DNA of 64,000 bases from CALLPQ01 sp964392325 (GCA_964392325.1 CAYMPJ010000016.1:1-64000); one strand, 5' to 3'. Shown: positions 53,665 through 63,667, numbered from the stretch's first letter. Program-made: numbers and translations. The notes: generated by a model not told the origin, from the letters alone.

Positions 53665-54004
53665 ATGGGTTAAGCCGTTGGGGTTTGAGAGGTTAAATCA
53701 CATTTGAATGAGACGGCCATAGTCGTCAATGGCTCTCATCACTATATGATCTTCAACACAATTGTGCATCCGGTTTTTAGGTTTGTAATATTAGGATTGG
53801 GCAGGAAAAGCGTAAGAACCCTGATTTTGAACCATGTTAAATCCGGTAATTCCAAACCAGACGTTTTTTAAATTCCGTTTTCGCCGCAAAAAAGTAAAAA
53901 AGACGTGTAAATTGCCAAAACTTGCCACGTGGCGGCAATTGTAATGTTGCGATGCGCGAGGGACAGGTCTAAGACATTTTTAAATGTCGTAGACGGGAGC
54001 ATAT
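53665..54004. other. Divergent intergenic region upstream of sucD
   Basis: 340 bp. It precedes sucD where sucC would normally be. No trace of sucC coding is found. A palindromic TGCCACGTGGC-like core (about 53925-53935) is visible. Confidence 0.5.
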
Positions 54005-54901
54005 ATGTCCATTCTGGTAAATAAAAATACGAAGGTAATTTGCCAAGGCCTGACCGGTAGTCAGGGTACTTTTCACACCGAGCAAGCCATTGCTTATGGA
54101 ACGAAGATGGTTGGTGGGGTAACCCCCGGTAAGGGTGGACAAACCTGGAAGGGTTCGGGCGTCGCAGAAGGCAAAACGTTGCCGGTTTTCGATACGGTTC
54201 GCGAAGTTAAAGAAGCGCACGGCGCTGATGCCAGTGTAATTTATGTGCCGCCCCCATTTGCGGCAGACTCAATTCTTGAGGCAATTGAGGCGGAAATTGA
54301 ACTAATCGTTTGTATTACCGAGGGTATTCCTGTTCAGGATATGGTCAAGGTCAACCGCGCTCTAGTAGGATCATCATCACGGCTTGTTGGCCCGAATTGC
54401 CCGGGGGTTATCACGCCCGACGAATGTAAAATCGGTATCATGCCGAGTAAAATTCACCGGGATGGTCATGTAGGGATTGTCTCTCGCTCTGGTACGCTCA
54501 CCTATGAGGCCGTACACCAGACAACAATGGCCGGTCTTGGTCAGTCTACCTGTGTTGGAATTGGTGGCGACCCAGTGAAAGGGACCGATTTTATTGACGT
54601 TCTGGAGTTGTTTTTGGCTGATGATGATACTCACTCAATCATCATGATTGGTGAAATCGGGGGCTCGGCTGAAGTGGATGCAGCCCGCTTCCTAGCGGAC
54701 AATAAAGTGAAAAAGCCGACTGTAGGATTTATAGCCGGGGTGACAGCGCCTCCAGGGCGAAGAATGGGCCATGCGGGTGCGATTGTCTCTGGCGGTGATG
54801 ACACAGCAGAAGCCAAGATTGACGCGATGAAAACGGCAGGAATTGCGGTTTCTCCGACTCCCGCATCAATGGGAAGAACACTCTTAGAGGTTTTAGGATA
54901 G
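54005..54901 (+). CDS. sucD: Succinyl-CoA ligase, alpha subunit
   Basis: This 298-residue protein has CQGLTGSQGTFHTEQAI at the CoA-binding N-terminus, VTPGKGGQTWKG, GPNCPGVITPDECKIGIMPS and the phosphohistidine loop MGHAGAIVSGG (His256). It joins or splits succinyl-CoA with ADP or GDP. A GGGAG ribosome site precedes ATG 54005. sucC, the beta subunit gene that normally sits directly upstream, is absent; sucA follows 302 bp later. Confidence 0.97.
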   Translation: MSILVNKNTKVICQGLTGSQGTFHTEQAIAYGTKMVGGVTPGKGGQTWKGSGVAEGKTLPVFDTVREVKEAHGADASVIYVPPPFAADSILEAIEAEIELIVCITEGIPVQDMVKVNRALVGSSSRLVGPNCPGVITPDECKIGIMPSKIHRDGHVGIVSRSGTLTYEAVHQTTMAGLGQSTCVGIGGDPVKGTDFIDVLELFLADDDTHSIIMIGEIGGSAEVDAARFLADNKVKKPTVGFIAGVTAPPGRRMGHAGAIVSGGDDTAEAKIDAMKTAGIAVSPTPASMGRTLLEVLG

Positions 54902-55203
54902 AATAATTGAGGAAGTGACGGATAGTTAGGGATCTATAAAGGCAGCCCCACTATTTTGATCCAACTCGTGCCACATCAATTTAACTGGGTTTGATTGAAT
55001 TTGAGATTTACTGCATAAGAAAATCATATAAACAGCTAATTAGTAAAGCTTTTGCGTATTAAGAGCTGCATGAAGGATTGACATTGGGTGAACATTCTAA
55101 TCGGATATTGTTCACCTTATAAAGCTCTATAATAACACGCCGGCAAAGCTTGAGGGTCGGTTAATTGTGGTTATCTGTTTTTGGGGCAGGGATACAAATT
55201 ATT
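54902..55203. other. Intergenic region between sucD and sucA
   Basis: 302 bp, longer than usual inside a suc cluster, so sucA probably has its own promoter here. No gene or clear hairpin is seen. Confidence 0.5.
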
Positions 55204-58197
55204 ATGACTGACAAAAACAAACCAGATACGCCGCCCTCTCTAAACAAAGATACTTTGCTTTCGGGAGGGAGTGCGATCTGGCTGGATTCCCTCTATTCCG
55301 ACTACAAAAATAACCCTTCTTCAGTCTCTCAGCACTGGCGCGAGTATTTTGATAATCTTGAAGGGGCTGACGATGCGAGCATTGGTGATGCGCAGGCTAT
55401 TGTTGAGGGACCAAGCTGGAAGCGCAATGACTGGCCGCCCCGGATCAATGGTGAAGCAACGGCGTTGCTGGACGGTGATTGGTCTACTTTAGAACCAACA
55501 CTTCAGGAAAAAATAGCCTCGCGGCAAACTAATGCCGGAGCTAGCCTGGCTAGCGGTTCGGTTCTGGAATCGACCAAGGATAGTCTCCATGCCTTGATGC
55601 TAATCAGAGCATTTCGTATTCGCGGGCACCTGATTGCTGATCTTGATCCACTTGGCCTGCATAAAGCAGAAGTGCACCCGGAACTGGACCCGGCGACCTA
55701 TGGCTTTGGCCCTGATGATATGGATCGCCCGATTTTTATCGACCATGTTTTGGGTCTTGAAGTTGGGACTTTGCGTGAGATCCTTGATATTCTGCATCGT
55801 ACATATTGCGGAACATTTGCTGTCGAATTCATGCACATTACTGATCCTGAGCAAAAAGCATGGATACAGCAACGCATTGAAGGACCGGGCAAAGATATTA
55901 CCTTCACCAATACGGGTCGCAAAGCGATCATGAAGAAACTGATTGAAGCCGAGGGGTTCGAGAACTTTCTGAATGTGAAATATACCGGGACGAAAAGGTT
56001 TGGACTTGATGGCGGCGAGGCGATGGTGCCGGCTCTGGAACAAATCATCAAACGGGGCGGTGCATTAGGGGTTAGCGAGATTATCATTGGTATGCCTCAC
56101 CGGGGGCGTTTGAATGTGCTGGCTGCCGTTATGGGTAAACCCTATCATCACATTTTCCACGAATTTCAGGGGGGCTCCGTAACGCCTGAAGATATTGGTG
56201 GTTCCGGAGATGTTAAATATCACCTTGGTGCATCCTCGGATCGTTCGTTTGATGATAATGATGTGCATCTCTCCCTCACGGCCAATCCTTCCCATTTGGA
56301 AGCCGTAAACCCGGTTGTCATCGGTAAGGCACGCTCCAAACAGGACCGAATCAAGCGCCAGGCGTCTAATCCGGATAATAAGCGCCATAAAGTTTTGCCT
56401 TTACTCTTGCACGGTGATGCCGCGTTTGCCGGGCAGGGTGTTGTTGCCGAGGGCTTGGGCTTTTCGGGACTTCGTGGGTATCAGGCTGGCGGAACAATTC
56501 ACTTCATCGTCAATAACCAAATCGGATTTACAACCAGCCCGAATTTCTCCCGCTCATCACCATATCCATCAGATGTCGCGAAAATGATTGAAGCGCCGAT
56601 TTTTCATGTGAACGGCGATGATCCAGAGGCGGTTGTTCATGCTGCCAAGATCGCGACTGAATATCGCCAGCAATTTGGTAATGATGTTGTTATCGATATG
56701 TTCTGTTATCGTCGCTTTGGCCACAATGAAGGGGATGAACCCAGTTTCACCCAACCCCTCATGTATGAAAAAATTAAAAATCAGGACACTACCCGTGAAA
56801 TCTATGGCACGCGCTTAAGAAGCGAGGGCGTTATAGATGAAGCTTGGGAGAATAACGAGCGGGAAACTTTCCGGCAATTCCTGTCCTCGGAATTTGAAGC
56901 CGGATCTGATTTTAAGCCCAACAAAGCCGATTGGCTCGATGGCCAATGGTCAGGTTTTGTGCCCCCTGTCGGTGATGACCGTCGCGGCGATACAGCAACT
57001 GAACTTGATACTCTCAAAGAAATTGGTTCCCAACTCACAAAATATCCAGCTGACTTTAATGTCCACAAAACTTTAAAGCGGGTGCTTAAGCAAAAAGAAA
57101 AAGCGCTTACTGAAGGTGCTGGTATAGATTGGGCGACGGCAGAAGCATTGGCATTTGGCTCCCTCCTTCATGAAGGGTTCGACGTTCGTCTTTCCGGTCA
57201 GGACAGTCGGCGCGGAACATTCTCGCAACGCCATTCAGTCTTTATCGATCAAAAAACCGAGAAGACACATATACCTCTTTCAAACCTGAAGAATGCGACG
57301 GCGAATTTTGAAGTTCATGACTCAAATCTGTCCGAATTTGCGGTTATGGGTTTTGAATATGGTTATTCTCTCGCCAATCCTAAAGCGCTTGTTTTATGGG
57401 AAGGTCAGTTCGGGGATTTTGCCAATGGGGCACAGGTAATTATTGATCAGTTTATCTCTACCGGTGAGCGTAAATGGTTGCGTATGTCTGGTCTGGTATT
57501 GTTATTGCCTCATGGCTATGAAGGGCAGGGCCCGGAACATTCTTCGGCCCGGCTTGAGCGCTTTCTACAATTATGCGCACACGATAATATGCAAGTTGCA
57601 AATTGTACAACGCCGGCGAATTATTTTCATATATTACGACGTCAAATGCGCAGGGACTTTCGCAAACCCCTCGTTCTCATGACGCCAAAATCTCTTTTAC
57701 GTCACAAAAAATGCGTCTCGACCCTTGAGGAAATGGGGCCCGGTTCTTCCTTCCACAGGGTTTTGTGGGATGATGCTGAATATTTACCGGGATCAACAGT
57801 AAAGCTTGTTGCAGATAGTAAAATTAAACGCGTGATAATGTGTTCGGGCAAAGTTTATTTTGATCTGCTCGAAGAACGGGAGAAACGTGGCATTAATGAT
57901 GTTTATCTGTTACGCGTCGAGCAATTTTATCCTTATCCATTCCATGCGATAAACGGTGAGTTGAAGCGTTTTAAAAACGCTGAAATGGTTTGGTGTCAGG
58001 AAGAGCCAAAGAATATGGGAGCATGGAGTTTTATTGAACCCAATATTGAATGGTCACTGGATCAGATAAAAGCCAAACATGCTCGTGCCAAATATGTTGG
58101 TCGACCTGCTTCGGCCTCACCGGCGACCGGGCTTATGAGCCGTCATAAAAAGGAATTGGCTGAATTCTTGGATGACGCTTTAACGGTTGGGAAATGA
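55204..58197 (+). CDS. sucA: 2-oxoglutarate dehydrogenase E1 component
   Basis: This 997-residue TPP enzyme starts MTDKNKPDTPPSLNKDT; a short extension from 55165 is unlikely. SGGSAIWLDSLYSDYKNNPS is the E2-binding N-terminal segment. FGLDGGEAMVPALEQIIKRG, IIIGMPHRGRLNVLAAVMGK, NNQIGFTTSPNFSRSSPYPS and HVNGDDPEAVVHAAKIATEY form the TPP site, and VLWEGQFGDFANGAQVIIDQ is in the C-terminal domain. It decarboxylates 2-oxoglutarate. Followed by sucB. Confidence 0.97.
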   Translation: MTDKNKPDTPPSLNKDTLLSGGSAIWLDSLYSDYKNNPSSVSQHWREYFDNLEGADDASIGDAQAIVEGPSWKRNDWPPRINGEATALLDGDWSTLEPTLQEKIASRQTNAGASLASGSVLESTKDSLHALMLIRAFRIRGHLIADLDPLGLHKAEVHPELDPATYGFGPDDMDRPIFIDHVLGLEVGTLREILDILHRTYCGTFAVEFMHITDPEQKAWIQQRIEGPGKDITFTNTGRKAIMKKLIEAEGFENFLNVKYTGTKRFGLDGGEAMVPALEQIIKRGGALGVSEIIIGMPHRGRLNVLAAVMGKPYHHIFHEFQGGSVTPEDIGGSGDVKYHLGASSDRSFDDNDVHLSLTANPSHLEAVNPVVIGKARSKQDRIKRQASNPDNKRHKVLPLLLHGDAAFAGQGVVAEGLGFSGLRGYQAGGTIHFIVNNQIGFTTSPNFSRSSPYPSDVAKMIEAPIFHVNGDDPEAVVHAAKIATEYRQQFGNDVVIDMFCYRRFGHNEGDEPSFTQPLMYEKIKNQDTTREIYGTRLRSEGVIDEAWENNERETFRQFLSSEFEAGSDFKPNKADWLDGQWSGFVPPVGDDRRGDTATELDTLKEIGSQLTKYPADFNVHKTLKRVLKQKEKALTEGAGIDWATAEALAFGSLLHEGFDVRLSGQDSRRGTFSQRHSVFIDQKTEKTHIPLSNLKNATANFEVHDSNLSEFAVMGFEYGYSLANPKALVLWEGQFGDFANGAQVIIDQFISTGERKWLRMSGLVLLLPHGYEGQGPEHSSARLERFLQLCAHDNMQVANCTTPANYFHILRRQMRRDFRKPLVLMTPKSLLRHKKCVSTLEEMGPGSSFHRVLWDDAEYLPGSTVKLVADSKIKRVIMCSGKVYFDLLEEREKRGINDVYLLRVEQFYPYPFHAINGELKRFKNAEMVWCQEEPKNMGAWSFIEPNIEWSLDQIKAKHARAKYVGRPASASPATGLMSRHKKELAEFLDDALTVGK

Positions 58198-58284
58198 TGA
58201 TACTGATGGGCTAGAAGGCTAGTCCTGTACGACACGAATATAGACCCATAATAAATGCATCGCTTGGCGAGCAGGAGAAAAACA

Positions 58285-59742
58285 ATGGCTATCGAGATCC
58301 GCGTTCCAACACTTGGCGAATCCGTTACGGAAGCAACAATTGCAAAATGGTTGAAAGCCGAGGGAGATCAGGTCAATGCTGATGATCCGTTGGTAGAGTT
58401 GGAAACTGATAAAGTATCCGTCGAGGTGCCTGCCCCTGCTAGCGGGGTGCTTTCAGCGATCACCGTACAAGAAGGCGAAAATGTTGAGGTAGATGCGTTA
58501 ATTGGTATGTTGACGGAAGGTAGCGGCGTGAGTTCAAAAAAACCAGCGAAAACAAAATCAGCCCCCTCAAAAGCGAGTGCGGGCAAGAGCGGTGGCGGTG
58601 AATTGATCGAACTGGTCGTGCCCCAAGCTGGTGAGAGCGTGACCGAAGCTGAAGTTGGTGAAATCCTGAAGAAAGTTGGCGATGCGGTTTCTATGGATGA
58701 GCCTGTAATCAGTCTCGAAACTGACAAAGCGGCGATGGATGTGGGCGCGCCAGCTAGCGGCGTGATCAAGTCTATGGCTGTATCAGAAGGTGATGTGGTC
58801 GAAGTGGGTGCACTCCTCGCAGTGATTGAGGCAGGGGCAAGCGCTTCTGTGGCAGCGCCGAAAGCCACTAAGCCGACAAATAACAGTGCTGAATTATCGC
58901 CAGCGCCGCGCCGTGTAATTGCCGAGAATAATCTTGATGCCAGCCAGATTGCCGGTTCTGGCAAAGGGGGCCGCATTACCAAGGGGGATGCATTGGCGGC
59001 GACCTCTAACGCAAAAGCGCCGTCTGCTGCGCGGGCACCAGGGGAGCGTGAAGAACGCGTACGGATGACACGCTTGCGTCAAACTATTGCGCGTCGCCTG
59101 AAAGAATCGCAAAATGTGGCAGCCATGCTTACCACATTTAATGATGTCGATATGACGGCGATTATCGATGCCCGTAAACAGTATAAAGAATTATTCGAGA
59201 AGAAACATGGTATCAAGCTTGGCTTCATGTCCTTCTTCGTAAAGGCTTGTGTACAGGCTTTGCGGGATGTGCCGGTTGTGAATGCGGAAATTGAGGGTAC
59301 AGATATTATTTATAAGAACCATTACGACATCGGAGTTGCCGTTGGCTTTGATGGTGGTCTGGTTGTACCGGTTCTGCGGGATGCGGATGATATGTCACTT
59401 GCTGACGTGGAACTTTCAATTGCCCATTATGCTAAAAAAGCCCGCAGCGGCGATCTCTCTATGGCAGAAATGCAGGGAGGCACATTCACGATCACCAATG
59501 GGGGAATTTACGGATCGCTATTATCAACACCGATCCTTAATCTTCCGCAATCAGGTATTTTGGGAATGCACCGAATTGAAGAGCGCCCGGTAGTTCGTGA
59601 TGGTCAGGTCGTTGTGAGACCGATGATGTATTTAGCGCTTTCCTATGATCATCGCATTGTCGATGGTAAAGGCGCTGTTGGGTTCCTGATTAGAGTGAAA
59701 GAAAATCTGGAAGACCCTCAACGATTGCTGCTCGATCTTTAA
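58285..59742 (+). CDS. sucB: Dihydrolipoyl succinyltransferase (E2) with two lipoyl domains
   Basis: This 485-residue protein has two lipoyl domains: lipoyl-lysines Lys43 (ELETDKVSVE) and Lys148 (SLETDKAAMD). A Ser/Ala/Lys linker, a peripheral-subunit-binding domain (APRRVIAENNLDASQIAGSG, about 208-230) and the catalytic domain with His456 and Asp460 in YDHRIVDGKGAVGF follow. E. coli SucB has one lipoyl domain, so this is a longer architecture. ATG 58285 follows GGAGAAA. lpd, which often comes next, is missing. Confidence 0.95.
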   Translation: MAIEIRVPTLGESVTEATIAKWLKAEGDQVNADDPLVELETDKVSVEVPAPASGVLSAITVQEGENVEVDALIGMLTEGSGVSSKKPAKTKSAPSKASAGKSGGGELIELVVPQAGESVTEAEVGEILKKVGDAVSMDEPVISLETDKAAMDVGAPASGVIKSMAVSEGDVVEVGALLAVIEAGASASVAAPKATKPTNNSAELSPAPRRVIAENNLDASQIAGSGKGGRITKGDALAATSNAKAPSAARAPGEREERVRMTRLRQTIARRLKESQNVAAMLTTFNDVDMTAIIDARKQYKELFEKKHGIKLGFMSFFVKACVQALRDVPVVNAEIEGTDIIYKNHYDIGVAVGFDGGLVVPVLRDADDMSLADVELSIAHYAKKARSGDLSMAEMQGGTFTITNGGIYGSLLSTPILNLPQSGILGMHRIEERPVVRDGQVVVRPMMYLALSYDHRIVDGKGAVGFLIRVKENLEDPQRLLLDL

Positions 59743-59754
59743 TATTTTCAAAAA

Positions 59755-59840
59755 TAATTTGGCGCCTCTTATCGGACCTATTGATCAATAAGCGTTATTG
59801 ATTGCAGCAGCAGGCGGCCATGGATAGAGCCTTGGAGGCG
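59755..59840 (+). other. Structured region downstream of sucB
   Basis: GCGCCTC near 59763 can pair with GAGGCGC near 59834, enclosing a palindromic TATTGATCAATA (59779-59790) and a GTTATTGATTGC arm. It may be a terminator for sucB or an unrelated RNA; the lack of a strong U-run leaves this open. Confidence 0.3.
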
Positions 59841-59864
59841 CGAAATACCTATAACTCAACTGGT

Positions 59865-60218
59865 TTAATAGTTTTCCAGATGGTTTGAGAAGGCTTTACG
59901 AGCTTCTTCGAAATTTTCGTAAAGCCTATCAATTTCATTTTGCAGCGTATTCTCGATGTCATCTAATCCGGACTTGCACGCATTTTCAATAGACGTTGCA
60001 ACCTCTTGCACTGTACTCGCGCCAATATTGGCTGCCGACCCTTTTATCGCATGAGCAGAATTACGTGCATTACTAAAATCGCCGCCAGTAAGCTGTGCTT
60101 GTAATTCATTCATTAGCGCTTCAGTCGAGCGCCAAAAAGCGTCTAAAATGTCTTTGGTGTTATCTACACCTGCTGCATCAATAAGATTATTGATTTGCTC
60201 AAGATTCAGATGTGACAT
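59865..60218 (-). CDS. Histidine phosphotransfer (Hpt) domain protein
   Basis: This 117-residue single-domain Hpt protein has the phosphoacceptor His56 in SAHAIKGSAANIGA (HxxKG motif), flanked by helices ILDAFWRSTEALMNELQAQL and VATSIENACKSG. Start ATG 60218 has CGGAGAGA at proper distance; an upstream frame to 60242 is less likely. It relays phosphate between a hybrid histidine kinase and a response regulator. It is not ChpT, which is a longer, dimeric protein. A near-CtrA motif (TTAA-N7-CTAA) lies about 130 bp upstream. Confidence 0.88.
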   Translation of the reverse strand: MSHLNLEQINNLIDAAGVDNTKDILDAFWRSTEALMNELQAQLTGGDFSNARNSAHAIKGSAANIGASTVQEVATSIENACKSGLDDIENTLQNEIDRLYENFEEARKAFSNHLENY

Positions 60219-60482
60219 CAATCTCTCCGGTGTGAAACTCAAGCCCCCCCAAGCCGAATTTCCAATTGCACGCTTTTCTTACAATTCGCTATTTTAGAAT
60301 CGTGTCAAAGCTCATAGTCTTGGAAATTATTATTGGCCTATAAGGTTAAAAATAGTCTAAACTTTTGAGGGGTTTGGTGTTTTCATCAGACTTACGGTCT
60401 GTATAATTCTCAATTCATATACAAAAAAGAACATAACGAGATCAAATTTCTGAATTTCGGGCAATAAATAGGGTAATTACAT

Positions 60483-61991
60483 ATGCAAGCTCAAGAAACA
60501 TCCACGGTAAATTGGTCATCAAAGGCCGCTTTTATCCTTGCTGCTATCGGTTCATCCGTGGGATTGGGAAATTTGTGGCGTTTTCCATTTACGGCCGGAG
60601 AAAATGGAGGAGGGGCTTTTGTTCTTTTCTATATTCTATGCGTTCTGTTGATTGGTTTTCCGGTGTTAGCCGCAGAATTATTCATCGGGCGGCGGGGTGG
60701 TCGCTCAGCGGTTGGAAGTGTTGTTAAAATTGCAAAATCCGAGGGACGCTCGTCCCTGTGGGCGGCCCAATCCTGGTTGGGGATGTTTGGCTCTTTTATT
60801 ATCTTAACTTTCTATTCAGTCATCGCCGGCTGGATACTGTCCTACGCTTTGGATATTGCAATAGACCTCATCCAGCGAACAGCGCGCGATGGGGTCGGGG
60901 CCCTTACCAGCGGCGCTTTTGCCGGGGAGAGTGAGGATCAGGTTAGGGGACGTTTTAATACCCTGTTAGCCAATCCAACGCGCGTTTTGATATTTCATGC
61001 AATTTTCATGATTGTTACCGTCGGTATCGTCGCGCAAGGTGTTAAAGGTGGTATCGAGCGAACTGTGACGATATTGATGCCTGCATTCTTTGTCATGCTT
61101 ATCATTTTGTTCGGATTTGCACTCGTTGAAGGTGACTTAAAGTCTGGTGCCAATTTCCTTATTGGTATTCGTCCGGACCAACTTTTTAGCGGAATACGCG
61201 ATGGATCCGTGATTAATGCGGCTCTAGGACAAGCATTTTTCTCAATTGGTTTAGGGTCTGCGCTAATGTTGACTTATGGCGCATATATGAACAAGAGCAC
61301 GGATATCCCGGATTCAACGCGGGTGATTGGCGTGGCGGATACAGTCGTTGGTATCATTGCCGGCCTCGCAATATTTCCTATTGTGTTTGCCGCGGGACAA
61401 GATCCGGCTGGTGGGCCCGGTCTTATGTTTTTGACATTACCGATAGCTTTTCAGTCTATGCCATTTGGAGCAATATTCGGACTGGTTTTCTTCTTGCTCG
61501 CATTCTTTGCTGCGATTACCTCATCAATCGCCCTGTTAGAATCCTCAACTAAGTGGGTTGATGAACAAAGTGAGAAAAATAATCGTTTCTGGGCAGCCCT
61601 AGCGATTGGTATCATTGTTTTCATTATTGGTATTGGCAATGCTTTATCGACGGTTCCAAAGACCCTTGCCGACGGTACGCCTAATATTACTTTTTGGAAT
61701 AGCTGGACGCCAATGGGAGACTTTCCATTATTCGAGGATATGACACTCCTAGATTTTTTAAGTAAAACCACGGATATTATATTACCGATCGCCGGTTTTA
61801 TAACAGCTGTTTTTGCCGGTTGGATCATCTCGCAAGCCTCGTCTCGCGAAGAGTTGGGTTTTAAATCTGAAGCCTGGTACCAACGCTGGCGGTTTTTAAT
61901 CCGCTGGGTTTGTCCAATTGGTATTGGCACTGTTATCATTTACAGCACGATCATTGCCCCCTTTATTCTCCCCATTTTTGGCGGTGAATAG
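60483..61991 (+). CDS. Sodium-dependent neurotransmitter-type transporter (NSS family)
   Basis: This 502-residue protein has 11-12 membrane helices in the LeuT fold. SSVGLGNLWRFPFTAGENGG is the conserved TM1 sodium/substrate site, and FIGRRGGRSAVGSV, GQAFFSIGLGSALMLTYGAY and FFLLAFFAAITSSIALLESS are further signatures. NSS members import amino acids with sodium; the specific amino acid is not predictable. A strong terminator follows. Confidence 0.92.
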   Translation: MQAQETSTVNWSSKAAFILAAIGSSVGLGNLWRFPFTAGENGGGAFVLFYILCVLLIGFPVLAAELFIGRRGGRSAVGSVVKIAKSEGRSSLWAAQSWLGMFGSFIILTFYSVIAGWILSYALDIAIDLIQRTARDGVGALTSGAFAGESEDQVRGRFNTLLANPTRVLIFHAIFMIVTVGIVAQGVKGGIERTVTILMPAFFVMLIILFGFALVEGDLKSGANFLIGIRPDQLFSGIRDGSVINAALGQAFFSIGLGSALMLTYGAYMNKSTDIPDSTRVIGVADTVVGIIAGLAIFPIVFAAGQDPAGGPGLMFLTLPIAFQSMPFGAIFGLVFFLLAFFAAITSSIALLESSTKWVDEQSEKNNRFWAALAIGIIVFIIGIGNALSTVPKTLADGTPNITFWNSWTPMGDFPLFEDMTLLDFLSKTTDIILPIAGFITAVFAGWIISQASSREELGFKSEAWYQRWRFLIRWVCPIGIGTVIIYSTIIAPFILPIFGGE

Positions 61992-62037
61992 GTAAATAGC
62001 CTCTACTTGTTTATCGATTTTAAGCAGCATTACACGG

Positions 62038-62083
62038 GCGCAAAAACCGAGCTGATTAAACCGTAATCGGTTTTTGCGCTTTT
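62038..62083 (+). terminator. Intrinsic terminator after the NSS transporter
   Basis: GCGCAAAAACCGA (62038-62050) pairs with TCGGTTTTTGCGC (62067-62079), a 13-bp stem with a 16-nt loop and TTTT after it. Confidence 0.9.
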
Positions 62084-62113
62084 GTGGGCTTAGTGGGCTT
62101 AGAAATAGCAATC

Positions 62114-62878
62114 ATGAAAAAAACCACGCTCATAATCATGTGTAAATTCCCACAGGCAGGGCGCACCAAGACCCGCCTTGGCAAAGAGATAGGGATGGGA
62201 AGGGCGGCGAATTTATTTCGTTTAATGACCCGCAAAGTGATTTCAACCGCTCTACAGGTCCAATTAGAAAATCCATCACTTCACATCGTTCTAGCAGTAG
62301 ACCCTGCATTCAGAATAAATGAACCCATTTCTTGTTGGATAGGCGCTAATAGACGTATCGCACAAACAGGGGGTGACCTTGGACGACGCATGACCAATGC
62401 GATTAAAGAGGTTCAAAAATCGGGCGGTGAGGGGGTGGGCTTCCGTCAACACCGTGGCAGCGGACAAATTTTCAAATCAAAAAATAAAATGCGCAGACAA
62501 CACCTATTAGGCGGGGTTAGAGGAACATATAAGATCAATCCGTCTCGTCAGGGGTCTTTTATTCTGATCGGCTGCGATGCACCACAAATGACAAAGCATC
62601 ATTTGCACAGCGCGCTTGCGGCACTCACCTCACACGATGTTGTGATTGGCCCCGCAGAGGATGGAGGCTATTGGTTGATCGGAGGGCCCAATCCAAATAT
62701 TGTCGCGGGTTTATTTTCGAGTGTGCGTTGGTCATCCAAACATACCTTAAAAGACACAATCAAAAATTGTCCCAAGGGCTCACATATTGCGACAATAGAG
62801 ACATTGCGCGATATCGATGAAATACAAGATTTTAAAATGGTCGGTTTTAAATGCCTTGCTAGAACGTATCGTGCATAA
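62114..62878 (+). CDS. DUF2064/TIGR04282 family glycosyltransferase-like protein with insertion
   Basis: The 254 residues from ATG 62114 carry the nucleotidyl/glycosyl-transferase-like fold: IIMCKFPQAGRTKTRLGKEI at the N-terminus, GDLGRRMTNAIKEVQ, LIGCDAPQMTKHHLHSALAA, and the metal-binding DVVIGPAEDGGYWLIG. An extra Lys/Arg/Gly-rich stretch of about 45 residues (roughly 105-150) separates the second and third motifs, where family members usually continue directly. Members are associated with glycolipid or lipoprotein modification. Function remains unknown. Confidence 0.85.
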   Translation: MKKTTLIIMCKFPQAGRTKTRLGKEIGMGRAANLFRLMTRKVISTALQVQLENPSLHIVLAVDPAFRINEPISCWIGANRRIAQTGGDLGRRMTNAIKEVQKSGGEGVGFRQHRGSGQIFKSKNKMRRQHLLGGVRGTYKINPSRQGSFILIGCDAPQMTKHHLHSALAALTSHDVVIGPAEDGGYWLIGGPNPNIVAGLFSSVRWSSKHTLKDTIKNCPKGSHIATIETLRDIDEIQDFKMVGFKCLARTYRA

Positions 62879-62902
62879 AGTGCCTACGATTCGCTTTGAA
62901 AA

Positions 62903-63667
62903 TTATCGGTAAAACCATTCATCAAATTCTGCAAAATCTTTTTCAATACGGTTAGTATGTGTCTCATCAAAGTCAGCCAGGTAAGAAAATGCAATCGGAA
63001 TGGAAACAGCATTGCTGCGTGTGTTTTCATACCTCAATCCGTTGAGTAAAACATAATCAAGAGAAAAAGGGACGCCGACATGATCAAAAATTCGATCCAT
63101 GGAATTGCGTGCATTCAATGCGAGTTCTTCTAGAGCGATGAATTCGACGCGATTGTCTGCTTTGTCTTTTGCCGTTTTATATTCAAGGTAACAGGTTCTG
63201 AGATAATGTCGTTTCTTGGGTAAATATTCCCGGTACCACTGGGAGAAATCATCAGTGCCGGATCTTTTGAAATCAGAATGAACAATCGCCCTGGGATCTT
63301 TAAAGCTTGCTATAAAAGGGACATTGGTTTTTTCCAGGCAATCATTAAGTCTAGAGAGATATCGGGGCGTTTTATCAAAAATTTCATTTGTACCCGGTGA
63401 CAGTACGCCTGATGCCGATTGGAGGCGCGTATAAAATTCTGAATATGTTTCAGCCGAGCAGCAATGGTCGAATTGTTCTTTGGTAATTTTCCATCCGGAT
63501 AAAATATTTTCTGCAAACGGATTATAATTAATGAAATCAGAGGGAGTATCTGCAAGTAGCACCCCAATTTCAAAGCCAGCATCAATTCCATCAGCCTGCC
63601 TGAAAAGGTCAGATATTAAGGTCGTTCCACTATGCTCCAACCCGCAAATTACAAACTTAATGCTCAT
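62903..63667 (-). CDS. Sulfotransferase family protein
   Basis: This 254-residue protein has the 5'-phosphosulfate loop GLEHSGTTLISDLF (residues 8-21), the core of PAPS-dependent sulfotransferases, and the 3'-phosphate-binding SFKDPRAIVHSDFKRSG. Central helices and a NSMDRIFDHVGVPFSLDY segment near the C-terminus agree. It could sulfate a lipid, glycan or small molecule; no substrate can be given. It converges with the DUF2064 gene. Confidence 0.85.
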   Translation of the reverse strand: MSIKFVICGLEHSGTTLISDLFRQADGIDAGFEIGVLLADTPSDFINYNPFAENILSGWKITKEQFDHCCSAETYSEFYTRLQSASGVLSPGTNEIFDKTPRYLSRLNDCLEKTNVPFIASFKDPRAIVHSDFKRSGTDDFSQWYREYLPKKRHYLRTCYLEYKTAKDKADNRVEFIALEELALNARNSMDRIFDHVGVPFSLDYVLLNGLRYENTRSNAVSIPIAFSYLADFDETHTNRIEKDFAEFDEWFYR

